16,675 bases of DNA from Rhodospirillaceae bacterium (GCA_016937315.1 JAFGWD010000155.1:1-16675), one strand, 5' to 3'. Counted from the stretch's first letter, positions 5,961 through 13,979 are shown. The notes: generated by a model not told the origin, from the sequence alone. A program made the numbers and translations.

Positions 5961-7649
5961 CTAAAGCAGGCTGTTGAGAAGAGGCTCAAGCTCTCGATAT
6001 ACCGAGCAAAATTCCTCGGCCCGCAGCAGGTGCCTCTTGTCCTCAAGCTCAATCTGTTTTCCGGTATAGCTGGCATTGTGCAGCCTGACCGAGCCAAGGA
6101 TGAGTTGCATACCGTCTGGCACGTTAGAAAGCGCAAATTGCATGATTCGTTCAGCATTGGCCGGATCCTGATCCTGTTGGACAGGGCTATCGATAACCAG
6201 GGGCGCCGTCAGTGCTGACGAATACTCTCGGATGGTGTGGGCGAAGGCATAGTAATAGGCGAGCAATGCTCTGGGTTGGTCGCTACCAGTCTCGGGCGGG
6301 TTCGCGTATAGTGACTTAAAGAAACCGTCGGGAAGAGTAGGTATTTGCAAGTGAATCGCAAAGCGCTGAAGTTTATCGGCGAAAAACTCTTTGATGTTCT
6401 TCTCACGTTTGCGATTTGAATATCTTTTCATGACGTCGTTCGCGACACCAGATTTATGGTCGTATTTACCCACCTCAGAATCAATCTCGCTACGTTCGCT
6501 TGCAAATGCAGCATCGACGAGGCGCTCACTTTCGCTTTCTAGAATATCTCGAAGGCGCAAATCGCCCTTGGTCTCGTTGAGAATTGCTTCGATAGCGATG
6601 ATGTCTTGATCGAACGACGAGAAACGTTGCTTTTCCGCCTCAATATCCTGCTCCACACGTGCAATTTCCTGGCGAGATTCCAGGAAAAAGCTTCGGCATG
6701 CGTCAACATCTGCGATCAAAGAAAATTTATTCATAAAATCGTTGTAATGCAGCGTACCGCAGGTTGGGCAGACGATTTCAGCATCCGGCGATTTCCGCAA
6801 AAAAGCAAAATCGGCCTCAAGTTCGGCAAGTGATGCACGCGCAATTTCGGTTTGCTCGACCAGCATGGCGCGCGTCGAATGAAGTTTTGCTAGCTTAACT
6901 TTGATTTCGTCCTGCTTTGTTTGGAGTGCTGACGCGCGCCGGGTAAGCTCGTCAATTCGATTGCCGAAGTCCTCCGGTTTTAGGTCGAACGCGAGAACCT
7001 TCCGTCCAGCTTGAAGCCGTGTCGCGGTTCGTTCAAGCGCATCGCGCTCTTTTGACAACTCGGCTCTTGCACGGTCTGCTTCGATCTTTGCGGCTTGCGC
7101 TGCGTAATACTCGTTAGGGCGAACGCCAGTGTGGAATAATGCTAAGCTCTGCCGATAACGTTCGAATTGCTGCATACTGGCAAACGAACTCCAGTTTCGT
7201 TGCCAGCCGGCATCTTGGTCGACATAAAAAGGAGAAAAGAAATAGGCTGGAGGAGGGATTACAAACTCCCCCTCGCGTGACTGCATACGGAGCTTAATAC
7301 CCAGGATGTCGGCCATCTGCGGCGCTAGGTTGGAGGTGATGCCGGATACGCTCCAGAGCCGCGCTCCATCGTGATCAAATAGCGCGAAGATATTTGATGA
7401 CCGTAAGAGGCGGTAGGATATGCCATCAATGTCGAACTCTACTGCCGAGACGATGCCTAGCGACTTCCAATCGGGATGTACTACGGCGGGGTCAGCGCCA
7501 AACGTGGAATAGATCGCTTTTATGAGCGACGACTTCCCCGTGTCATTTTCCCCAAGAATCAGTGTTGTTCTCGGATCGAATACGATCTTCCTCGCTGCCT
7601 TTTCCTTTTTGGACAGCAAAATCAGACTTTGAAATCTTAAGTTTCTCAT
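5961..7649 (-). CDS. lmuB: Lamassu-type LmuB: Rad50/SMC-like ATPase with zinc-hook motif
   Basis: A 562-residue protein with the architecture of short SMC/Rad50-like ATPases. A Walker A loop GENDTGKS (33-40) follows an N-terminal strand region. Long charged coiled-coil stretches occupy about 183-280 and 310-420, separated by a hook turn carrying CPTCG (Cys294, Cys297). The C-terminal ATPase half has a degenerate signature-like segment ETGSDQPRALLAYYYAF (453-469) and Walker B PLVIDSPVQQDQD (483-495). In Lamassu systems LmuB is thought to sense DNA ends or structures and to release the nuclease partner. It starts by a 4-base overlap (ATGA, 7646-7649) after the nuclease gene, so the two are translated together. 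G+C is lower than in the neighbours. The SMC-like call is firm; assignment to Lamassu rests on the partner and is inference. Confidence 0.75.
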   Translation of the reverse strand: MRNLRFQSLILLSKKEKAARKIVFDPRTTLILGENDTGKSSLIKAIYSTFGADPAVVHPDWKSLGIVSAVEFDIDGISYRLLRSSNIFALFDHDGARLWSVSGITSNLAPQMADILGIKLRMQSREGEFVIPPPAYFFSPFYVDQDAGWQRNWSSFASMQQFERYRQSLALFHTGVRPNEYYAAQAAKIEADRARAELSKERDALERTATRLQAGRKVLAFDLKPEDFGNRIDELTRRASALQTKQDEIKVKLAKLHSTRAMLVEQTEIARASLAELEADFAFLRKSPDAEIVCPTCGTLHYNDFMNKFSLIADVDACRSFFLESRQEIARVEQDIEAEKQRFSSFDQDIIAIEAILNETKGDLRLRDILESESERLVDAAFASERSEIDSEVGKYDHKSGVANDVMKRYSNRKREKNIKEFFADKLQRFAIHLQIPTLPDGFFKSLYANPPETGSDQPRALLAYYYAFAHTIREYSSALTAPLVIDSPVQQDQDPANAERIMQFALSNVPDGMQLILGSVRLHNASYTGKQIELEDKRHLLRAEEFCSVYRELEPLLNSLL

Positions 7650-8767
7650 GTCGTTTGGTCCGAAGGCTTCTGATTAGAGTTTTGAAGTTCTCCTGCTTCT
7701 CCATACTGGAATACCTCGTAGAGGATCATGACGATCAGCCTGTCATCCGAATATGGAGACAGGTGTTTAACTGCAGCGGCCTTGGTCTGCTCTAGGACGG
7801 CATCAGAGAGCTCGGTGAGCGATAGCCCGTCCTTGGCAACGTGAGCCAAAGCCGTTCTAATTTCACGGCGGACCGAACGAATTCCTTCGTCCCCCGCGTC
7901 GAGAACCTTCGCACGATATTTCATCCATTCAGCGCGAAGCCGCACCTTCTTCATGGCGTCATAGTTAAGATCCGCAGATAGCTCGCTCCATTCGGGAGGA
8001 TTTACCTGCGCGGTCACAGTGGTGAGCCATTTTTCTACGTCAGAGCGGCAAATTGCCTTATATCGGATCAGGTCATCAAAGGTCTTGATCTCACCGGTAT
8101 ATTTCGACCGGGTCCGGCAGTCTTCGATTACTGCCCGGTACAGTCCATCAAGGTTGTATGCAACCTCACCAAGCGTCTGGACGACAAAATTGTTGAGCTT
8201 GCCCTTCGTATGCGTCGACGCATCATGCAGGCTCAAATCCGCCTTCACGAAATGCATTAGACTGGCCTGTCCTTCTGTGGCCGCCCCATGCTCCGATTGC
8301 AGACGTTTTAGGAATTTGGCAAAGGCTGCGCTACTGCAGTCCTTGAAGGCGATGCCCTGACTCGTCGCTGCGAATTCGAGTGGTAGGTTCGATACGAAAC
8401 TCATGGCTGCCGTATCACCCGGAAAGGCGATGTAGTTCGAGAACAGTTTGCCCATGAAAGAGAGCGGACGATCCTCCTCTTTCTGGCCTTTCTTGAGTGC
8501 CGGCCGTCGAAAAAGATCGTTTAGCGTCCAGTGTCCTTTTTCTTTGGTCTTAACCTGATAGAAGCGGACACTCGCTGGCGCCTTCGCGCTGTCGAGTTGC
8601 ACAACGTCATCGTGAAACTCAAAGGCTATGGCATAGTCTTCATCCTTCTCGTGACAAGAAAAGATAAGGGCAAGCCCCCAAAGGGCCTGATAGTCGAACC
8701 GCTCTTGCGCGAGACTGCCGCCGACTTCTCGCTGCGGTTTCTCAATAAGCCTTTGCGCGAGTGACAT
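7646..8767 (-). CDS. lmuA: Lamassu-type LmuA effector: Cap4/DUF4297-like dsDNA nuclease
   Basis: A 373-residue protein whose N-terminal part matches the Cap4 (DUF4297) nuclease family: GGSLAQERFDYQALWGL (16-32), then the restriction-enzyme-like core IAFEFHDDVVQLD (47-59) and VRFYQVKTKEKGHW (67-80). The expected metal-binding and catalytic residues are Glu50, Asp53/Asp54, Gln71 and Lys73, and all are present. Residues about 200-373 are helical and charged with no motif I recognise; they may bind the ATPase. Cap4-type nucleases cut double-stranded DNA in CBASS (Cap4) and serve as effector in one Lamassu branch. There is no CD-NTase gene nearby, and the partner is SMC-like, which favours Lamassu. 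It is first in a two-gene minus-strand operon; the only start-site signal is a GGGGG run 7-8 bases before ATG 8767. Confidence 0.75.
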   Translation of the reverse strand: MSLAQRLIEKPQREVGGSLAQERFDYQALWGLALIFSCHEKDEDYAIAFEFHDDVVQLDSAKAPASVRFYQVKTKEKGHWTLNDLFRRPALKKGQKEEDRPLSFMGKLFSNYIAFPGDTAAMSFVSNLPLEFAATSQGIAFKDCSSAAFAKFLKRLQSEHGAATEGQASLMHFVKADLSLHDASTHTKGKLNNFVVQTLGEVAYNLDGLYRAVIEDCRTRSKYTGEIKTFDDLIRYKAICRSDVEKWLTTVTAQVNPPEWSELSADLNYDAMKKVRLRAEWMKYRAKVLDAGDEGIRSVRREIRTALAHVAKDGLSLTELSDAVLEQTKAAAVKHLSPYSDDRLIVMILYEVFQYGEAGELQNSNQKPSDQTT

Positions 8768-8791
8768 TAGAGATTACCCCCAAGAGGAGTA

Positions 8792-8820
8792 ACTATGGGG
8801 CATGCCGACGAATAGAGCAA
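8792..8820 (-). promoter_or_regulatory. Candidate promoter of the nuclease-ATPase operon
   Basis: On the minus strand TTGCTC (8820-8815) and CATAGT (8797-8792) are separated by 17 bases and would start transcription about 20 bases before the nuclease ATG. The match to a sigma-70 promoter is partial (3 of 6 and 4 of 6 bases). Confidence 0.3.
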
Positions 8821-8822
8821 GT

Positions 8823-8842
8823 GCGGCAGGGTGACCTGCTGC
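8823..8842. repeat. Inverted repeat upstream of the defence operon promoter
   Basis: GCGGCAGG (8823-8830) and CCTGCTGC (8835-8842) pair over 8 bp with one G-U, around a GTGA loop. It lies two bases upstream of the candidate -35, so it could be an operator or a remnant hairpin; no regulator gene is adjacent. Confidence 0.4.
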
Positions 8843-9018
8843 GGGAATCTTCATCCAGTTGACCGCAGAGCATACGGCGTATTTTCCTCCCAGCATCTCC
8901 CAGAGACGACCGTCCCCTTACGGCCCAAACCCGGAAGAAACGGACTTTTTCTGCATGACGGTTTCGGGTGGTGGGGGCGTCATGGCCGAAGGGGCCAAAT
9001 GTTAGATTTTATCCGCCA

Positions 9019-9045
9019 GGACATAGGGGGTGGTCCCCTATGTCC
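9019..9045 (-). terminator. Strong hairpin after mrp
   Basis: GGACATAGGGG (9019-9029) and CCCCTATGTCC (9035-9045) form a perfect 11-bp stem with a GTGGT loop, 19 bases after the mrp stop codon. TTTTG follows on the plus strand, so as at the fumarase gene the T-run points towards the gene rather than away from it. It probably marks the mrp 3' end. Confidence 0.6.
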
Positions 9046-9064
9046 TTTTGAGGGTGGGTGCCGG

Positions 9065-10216
9065 TTATTCGACGGCGGAGACGGCTTTCAACATGGCTCC
9101 GGCAATGGCGGCGTAGGCCTTGGCTTGCGGGCCTTCGGGTTGGGCGGCGGTGATCGGTTTGCCGTTGTCGGAAGCCTCGCGGATATCCAAGCTCAATGGC
9201 ACGGCGCCCAAAAAGGCGGTATCCAAGTCTTTGGCTGCGATTTGTGCGCCGCCATGGGCAAAGATATGCTCACGATGGCCGCAGTTGGGGCATTCGTAAT
9301 AGCTCATGTTCTCGATGATGCCCAAAACCGGCACCTCCATTTTACGGAACATGGACAGCGCACGTTTGGCGTCGATCAGGGCCAAGTCCTGTGGTGTGGA
9401 GACGATGACCGCGCCGGACAAGGGGGCTTTTTGGCTTATGGTGAGTTGCGCGTCGCCAGTGCCGGGTGGCAGGTCGATCAAAAGCACATCCAACGTTCCC
9501 CAGTCGACATCACGGAACAATTGCTCGATAGCACCAGACACCATCGGTCCGCGCCAAATCACCGCCGTGTCGGGGGGCAGCAAGAAGCCGATGGAAATCA
9601 GTTTGATGCCCAAACGTTCCAGGGGCAGCAGCTTGCCTTCCGGTGACATCTCGGGTTTGGCGTCTACGCACCCGAACAGGGTGGGGATGGACGGGCCGTA
9701 GATGTCGGCGTCCAGAATACCGACGCTCAGGCCACTGTTGGCGAGGGCCATGGCGAGGTTGGCTGTGGTCGTGGATTTGCCGACGCCGCCCTTGCCGGAG
9801 GCAATGGCGATCACCGAGCCGACGCCAGCGAGGTCGATTTTTTCCCCGGTTGGGTGCTGGCCGATGCGTGGTGGATTGGGCGGTGGGGCGTCGGCGGGTT
9901 TTTCTCCGGTCAAAATGACTTGTGCGGCGGATAGTCCCGGCTCTGCCGCCAATTGGGCTTCGACCGCAGCGCGGAAGGGCTCCAGGGCTTGGGCGTGTTT
10001 GGGGGAGGCGGACAGAGCCACCAAGGCACGCCCATTGGTGACGTCAAGGCCAACGATATGCTCTGCGGCACGCCAGCCACCGGCTTCCGGCACCGGAGGG
10101 AATGCGGCCAGAAGCTGGCGTACGGCTTCGGAGGTGAGGACAGGTGTTGCGCCATCGGGCGTTGACACTGGGTTGGATTGCCCCGATATGCGGGGAAGCA
10201 AGGATTTCCAGTTCAC
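9065..10216 (-). CDS. mrp: Mrp/ApbC iron-sulfur cluster carrier ATPase
   Basis: A 383-residue cytosolic P-loop ATPase of the Mrp/ApbC/NBP35 family, which carries [4Fe-4S] clusters to target enzymes. An N-terminal MIP18-like domain (about 28-103) is followed by the deviant Walker A GKGGVGKST (141-149), DADIYGPSIPTL (169-180), Walker B VLLIDLPPGTGDAQLT (244-259) and the cluster-binding ECPNCG with Cys309 and Cys312. The likely start is GTG 10216, read as VNWKSLLP: GAGG lies 10 bases upstream and the protein then has normal family length. An in-frame ATG at 10453 would add 79 unrelated residues and run into the divergent hflK gene. It is transcribed away from hflK, and the next gene downstream is the defence cassette. 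Confidence 0.95.
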   Translation of the reverse strand: MNWKSLLPRISGQSNPVSTPDGATPVLTSEAVRQLLAAFPPVPEAGGWRAAEHIVGLDVTNGRALVALSASPKHAQALEPFRAAVEAQLAAEPGLSAAQVILTGEKPADAPPPNPPRIGQHPTGEKIDLAGVGSVIAIASGKGGVGKSTTTANLAMALANSGLSVGILDADIYGPSIPTLFGCVDAKPEMSPEGKLLPLERLGIKLISIGFLLPPDTAVIWRGPMVSGAIEQLFRDVDWGTLDVLLIDLPPGTGDAQLTISQKAPLSGAVIVSTPQDLALIDAKRALSMFRKMEVPVLGIIENMSYYECPNCGHREHIFAHGGAQIAAKDLDTAFLGAVPLSLDIREASDNGKPITAAQPEGPQAKAYAAIAGAMLKAVSAVE

Positions 10217-10260
10217 TTTCGCGGTACCTCGATCAAGCGGGTTCCATGGACATCCACTTC

Positions 10261-10290
10261 GATATACTCTGCGGCGGACGGATATGGCAA
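10261..10290 (-). promoter_or_regulatory. Candidate mrp promoter in the mrp-hflK divergent region
   Basis: On the minus strand TTGCCA (10290-10285; 5 of 6 to consensus) and TATATC (10266-10261) are 18 bases apart, placing the start about 40 bases before the mrp GTG. The plus strand carries TATACT at 10263-10268, overlapping the same -10, which could serve hflK, though no good -35 is visible for it. Confidence 0.4.
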
Positions 10291-10333
10291 ACCTACGATC
10301 TGAAAAAACATTGTAAAGAGGGGACGAACAACA

Positions 10334-11467
10334 ATGCCCTGGAACACCGGCAGCGGGAATGGAGGCGGCCCTTGGGGGGGCGGCGACCAACCTGGGAAAC
10401 CCAACAGTCCTTGGGGAAATGGTCCGCGCAAGGGGCGTGGGCCCGGACAACAACCGGATATCGAAGAGCTGTTACGCAAAGGACAAGACCGCGTGCGCGG
10501 CATGTTCCCGCGTGGTTTACAGGGGCCACGGGCGATTATTCTGGGGTTGAGTGTCCTGGTTGCTTTCTGGGCAAGCTCTGGCTTTTACAAGGTGCAACCG
10601 GACGAACAGGGTGTGGAACTGCTGTTCGGTAAATTCGTAAAGTCTACCGAACCGGGCTTGCACTATTGGTTTCCGGGACCCGTCGGCGAAGTGGTGACGG
10701 TTGCGGTGACCAACATTCGACAGATCAATATTGGCGCTCAGTCCGAGGAAGCCTCGCGGCGTTATGCTTCGGTGCGCCGCGAAACCGACGAACGGCAGAT
10801 GCTGACCGCCGATCAGAACGTGGTGGATGCCGATTATTCGGTGTTTTGGCGTGTGGCGCGGGCCGAAGACTATTTGTTCAACATTCGCAATCCAGAAGAA
10901 ACCATCCGCCGTGCGGCGGAAAGCGCCATGCGCGAAGTCGCGGGCCGCTCCAGTCTTGACCAGCTGATGACTGACCGTAAGGAAGCCTTGCAGGCCGAAG
11001 TCACCCAGCGGTTGCAGGAATTGCTGGATTACTACAAGGCGGGTGTGACCATCACCGGTGTGAAGTTGCTGGCTGTCGATCCGCCGAAGCAGGTAATTGA
11101 GGCTTTCCACGACGTCAACAATGCGCGGCAGGACTTGGATCGTCAGCGCAACGAGGCGTTGGCTTACCGCAACGACATCTTGCCGCGTGCCAAGGGCGAA
11201 GCGGAAAAGGTGCAGCAGGATGCTCTGGCGTACAAGGAACGCCAAGTCAAGGACGCCCAGGGTGAGGCGGAGCGCTTTCTCTCCGTGTACCAGAGTTATA
11301 AGGCCGCAGAAGGCGTGACGAAGCAGCGCTTGTACCTGGAGACCATGCAAGAAGTTTTAGGTCGGGCGAACAAGGTGGTGATTGAACGTGGTGCCACGAG
11401 TGGCGTGGTACCGTATTTGCCGCTGCCGGAAGTTCAGAAACGCAATCAGGCCAAGGGGGGCAAATAA
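10334..11467 (+). CDS. hflK: HflK, SPFH-domain membrane subunit of the FtsH regulator HflKC
   Basis: A 377-residue inner-membrane protein. The first ~40 residues are rich in Gly, Pro, Asn and Trp (MPWNTGSGNGGGPWGGG), typical of HflK, then a basic cytosolic stretch and one membrane segment at about 66-86 (AIILGLSVLVAFWASSGFYKV). A periplasmic SPFH/Band 7 domain follows from about residue 87 (VQPDEQGVELLFGKF), then a long charged coiled coil (EALQAEVTQRLQELL; KGEAEKVQQDALAYKERQVKDAQGEAERF). HflK and HflC assemble into a cage around the FtsH protease and modulate its activity. AGAGGGG is 10 bases upstream of ATG 10334. Its TAA is directly followed by the hflC ATG, so the two are one operon with degP. 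Confidence 0.96.
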   Translation: MPWNTGSGNGGGPWGGGDQPGKPNSPWGNGPRKGRGPGQQPDIEELLRKGQDRVRGMFPRGLQGPRAIILGLSVLVAFWASSGFYKVQPDEQGVELLFGKFVKSTEPGLHYWFPGPVGEVVTVAVTNIRQINIGAQSEEASRRYASVRRETDERQMLTADQNVVDADYSVFWRVARAEDYLFNIRNPEETIRRAAESAMREVAGRSSLDQLMTDRKEALQAEVTQRLQELLDYYKAGVTITGVKLLAVDPPKQVIEAFHDVNNARQDLDRQRNEALAYRNDILPRAKGEAEKVQQDALAYKERQVKDAQGEAERFLSVYQSYKAAEGVTKQRLYLETMQEVLGRANKVVIERGATSGVVPYLPLPEVQKRNQAKGGK

Positions 11468-12334
11468 ATGAGTCGCCGTTATGCCTTTCTCGGCCTAGGT
11501 GCCGTCGTCTTTTTGTTTGTGATGCTGGACTCGTTGTTTGTGGTGCATCAGACGAAGCAGGCCTTGGTCCTGCAGTTTGGTGATCCGCGTGCGGTCTATC
11601 GCGAACCGGGCTTGTACTTCAAGCTGCCGTTTTTCCAGAATGTTGTGCTCTATGAAAAGCGGGTGTTGGATCTTGATCCTGAGCCCGAGGAAATGAATTT
11701 GCGTGATCAGCGACGGATCATCGTCGATCTGTATGCGCGTTATAAGATCGTTGACCCGCTTCAGTTCCGCAAAGCAGCGGGTAACGAACGGGTTGTGCGC
11801 CAGCGCTTGGGGCGCGAACTCAACAATGCGGTGCGTGTGGAAGTTGCTAAGGTTTTGTTGCCTGACATGTTGTCGGAAAAACGTGCCGAGGTGATGGATC
11901 ACATCAGTGCGGCGGTGAAGGAGCGTGAGGGCGAATTTGGCATCGAAGTCATCGACGTGCGTGTCGGACGGACCGAATTGCCGAAGGATACGGCCGATTC
12001 TCTGTACAATCGGATGCGTTCCGACCGGTTTGCTGAGGCCGCGCGGTATCGTGCCGATGGTGCCGAGATGAAAGCCAAAATCCAGGCCGAAGCCGAACGT
12101 GAACGGACGGTCATCTTGGCGGAAGCGCGGCGTAAGTCGCAGATCTTGCGCGGTGAAGGCGATGCAACGCGAAACGAAATTCTGGGCAAAGCCTATGGCA
12201 AAGATCCGGAATTCTTTGCGTTCTATCGGTCCATGGAAGCTTATCGTGAAGCCTTGGGTGCGGATACCACCATGGTGTTGTCTCCGGAATCCGAATTTTT
12301 CCGGTATTTCGATGCGGCACGTGGGCGGAAGTAA
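11468..12334 (+). CDS. hflC: HflC, SPFH-domain membrane subunit of the FtsH regulator HflKC
   Basis: A 288-residue partner of HflK. A single N-terminal membrane segment lies at about 6-26 (AFLGLGAVVFLFVMLDSLFVV), followed by the SPFH domain (VHQTKQALVLQFGDPRAVYREPGLYFKLPF) and a charged coiled coil (AEMKAKIQAEAERERTVILAEARRKSQILRGEGDATRNEI). The conserved C-terminal FFAFYRSMEAYREAL segment and STMVLSPESEFF-like end (here TTMVLSPESEFFRYF) are present. ATG 11468 follows the hflK stop with no gap and has an AAGGGGGG ribosome-binding site inside the end of hflK, so the two subunits are probably made in matched amounts. It is somewhat shorter than E. coli HflC but all family landmarks are present. 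Confidence 0.96.
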   Translation: MSRRYAFLGLGAVVFLFVMLDSLFVVHQTKQALVLQFGDPRAVYREPGLYFKLPFFQNVVLYEKRVLDLDPEPEEMNLRDQRRIIVDLYARYKIVDPLQFRKAAGNERVVRQRLGRELNNAVRVEVAKVLLPDMLSEKRAEVMDHISAAVKEREGEFGIEVIDVRVGRTELPKDTADSLYNRMRSDRFAEAARYRADGAEMKAKIQAEAERERTVILAEARRKSQILRGEGDATRNEILGKAYGKDPEFFAFYRSMEAYREALGADTTMVLSPESEFFRYFDAARGRK

Positions 12335-12367
12335 GATAGCCAAGACCTGAACTGGAGGAAGAAAAGC

Positions 12368-13897
12368 GTGACGGACGTTGCAAAGACGATGTGGGCGAAT
12401 GGGGAAAGGGGCTTCGGCCTCTTCTCCCGTCGCCGTTGGGGAGGGGTGATTTGCGCTCTGATGTTGATCGGGGTGGCGATGATGCCGTCTCCGGCGACGG
12501 CCAGAGGCGCACCGGACAGTTTTGCCGATTTGGCGGAAAAACTTCTCCCGGCTGTGGTCAATGTTTCAACCACGCATGTCGCCGAGGGTGAGGATCAGAC
12601 GGACCTGAATATGCCGCAGTTCCCACCCGGTTCGCCGCTTGAGGAGCTTTTTAAGGACTTCTTTGAACGTCAGCATAAAAACAATGGTGCGTCGCCGAAA
12701 CGGAAGACCCGTTCCCTCGGGTCTGGCTTTGTGGTTGATGCCAAAGGCTTGATCGTGACCAATAATCACGTCATTGACGATGCTACGGAAATCGTCGTCA
12801 GCCTCCAGAATGGGCGTGAGCTGCCTGCGAAGTTAATTGGCCGCGACCCCAAGACCGATATCGCGTTGTTGAAGGTCGATACCAAAGAGCCGTTATCCTT
12901 TGTTGCCTTTGGCGACTCCGATAAGGCGCGGGTTGGCGATTGGGTCTTGGCGATTGGCAATCCCTTCGGTTTGGGGGGGTCGGTGACGGCAGGCATCGTT
13001 TCGGCGCGTGGGCGTGACATCAATGCCGGGCCGTATGACGACTTTATCCAGACCGACGCCTCCATCAATCGGGGCAATTCCGGCGGTCCGATGTTCAATA
13101 TGGATGGCCAGGTGGTTGGTGTGAATTCGATGATTTTCTCGCCGACGGGTGGGAGTGTCGGTATTGGCTTCGCAATTCCATCAAAGACCGTGCAGACGGT
13201 GATTAAGGACATTGAGGCCTTTGGCCATGCACGGCGGGGCTGGTTGGGTGTGACCATTCAGCATGTTTCCGAAGACATCGCGGAAAGCCTGGGAATGAAG
13301 GAGGCCAAAGGCGCTTTGGTCCAGGGTGTGCAGGCTGGTAGTCCGGCTGCGGACGCGGGCTTGGAAGCTGGCGATGTCATCGTGGCCTTTGATGGCAAGT
13401 CGGTGGACGAAATGCGCCGGTTGCCGCGCATTGTTGCGGAAACCGGAATTGGTAACGCCGTGAATGTGGACTTCATCCGTGGTGGTAAGCATATGACCCG
13501 CAAGGTCAAAGTCGGCGAGATGAAGGACGATGTTAAAGTGGCTACGGGCAAGCCACCTACGGATGGCAAAAAAGTGGCATCGGGGCACGAAGTCCGGGCC
13601 CTGGGGCTTTCGGTTTCGGCGATGACTCCGGCATTGCGTGAGAAGTTCGAGCTTCCTGACGATGCCAAGGGCGTGGTCGTGACCGCTGTTGATCCCAACA
13701 GCCAAGCCGCAGAAAAGGGAATTCAGCCCGGTGTGGTGATTGAGGCCGTCACGCAAAAGCCAGTCGTTTCCCCTGATGATTTGCGTAGTGGCGTGAAAGC
13801 GGCCAAGAAATCCGGGCGGCAGTCGGTTTTGTTGCAGGTGCGGTTGGGTGATCGTAAGCGCTTCTTGGCGTTGAAGATCGATGACGCGAAGGACTGA
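12368..13897 (+). CDS. degP: DegP/HtrA-type periplasmic serine protease (Do family)
   Basis: A 509-residue trypsin-like protease/chaperone that removes misfolded envelope proteins. The start is GTG 12368 with GGAGG 9 bases upstream. A signal peptide is visible: basic SRRRWGG, hydrophobic core VICALMLIGVAMM and an AxA cleavage site at 43-45 (SPATA). The catalytic triad is His134 (TNNHVIDD), Asp164 (DPKTDIALLKV) and Ser238 (RGNSGGPMF). Two PDZ domains follow: the first at about 270-375 (RRGWLGVTIQHV...AGSPAADAGLEAGDVIVAFDG), the second at about 405-500 (LGLSVSAMTP...VVTAVDPNSQAAEKGIQPGVVIEAV). It lies 33 bases after hflC, the common alphaproteobacterial hflK-hflC-degP operon. DegP versus DegQ/MucD naming is not separable by sequence alone. 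Confidence 0.94.
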   Translation: MTDVAKTMWANGERGFGLFSRRRWGGVICALMLIGVAMMPSPATARGAPDSFADLAEKLLPAVVNVSTTHVAEGEDQTDLNMPQFPPGSPLEELFKDFFERQHKNNGASPKRKTRSLGSGFVVDAKGLIVTNNHVIDDATEIVVSLQNGRELPAKLIGRDPKTDIALLKVDTKEPLSFVAFGDSDKARVGDWVLAIGNPFGLGGSVTAGIVSARGRDINAGPYDDFIQTDASINRGNSGGPMFNMDGQVVGVNSMIFSPTGGSVGIGFAIPSKTVQTVIKDIEAFGHARRGWLGVTIQHVSEDIAESLGMKEAKGALVQGVQAGSPAADAGLEAGDVIVAFDGKSVDEMRRLPRIVAETGIGNAVNVDFIRGGKHMTRKVKVGEMKDDVKVATGKPPTDGKKVASGHEVRALGLSVSAMTPALREKFELPDDAKGVVVTAVDPNSQAAEKGIQPGVVIEAVTQKPVVSPDDLRSGVKAAKKSGRQSVLLQVRLGDRKRFLALKIDDAKD

Positions 13898-13941
13898 ACG
13901 CGGCGCAGAGAGCCTCGCTCTGACCACAAAATGACGGAAGG

Positions 13942-13979
13942 CGAGGCGCTGTCCCAAACGACAGCGCCTCGTGATTTTT
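13942..13979 (+). terminator. Rho-independent terminator of the hflK-hflC-degP operon
   Basis: CGAGGCGCTGTC (13942-13953), loop CCAAAC and GACAGCGCCTCG (13960-13971) make a perfect 12-bp stem, followed by TGA and five T residues (13975-13979). It sits 44 bases after the degP stop and just before holC. Confidence 0.85.

Larger units (their letters stand above)
8768..9064. other. Gene-free junction between the defence cassette and mrp
   Basis: No coding region is supported here. It holds the candidate cassette promoter, an inverted repeat and the hairpin beyond mrp, listed separately. Between about 8845 and 9018 I see nothing identifiable. Confidence 0.5.

Noticed and set aside
7646..8767. CBASS effector Cap4
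   Set aside because: The nuclease domain is Cap4-like, but no CD-NTase, no ancillary CBASS gene and no recognisable cyclic-oligonucleotide-sensing domain is present; the SMC-like partner points to Lamassu.
5682..9064. Prophage, transposon or CRISPR around the defence genes
   Set aside because: No integrase, transposase, phage structural gene, terminal inverted repeat or spaced direct-repeat array could be found by reading both flanks.
10217..10453. N-terminal extension of Mrp to an ATG at 10453
   Set aside because: The 79 added residues are unlike the family, overlap hflK and its leader, and the GTG at 10216 has a ribosome-binding site and gives normal length.
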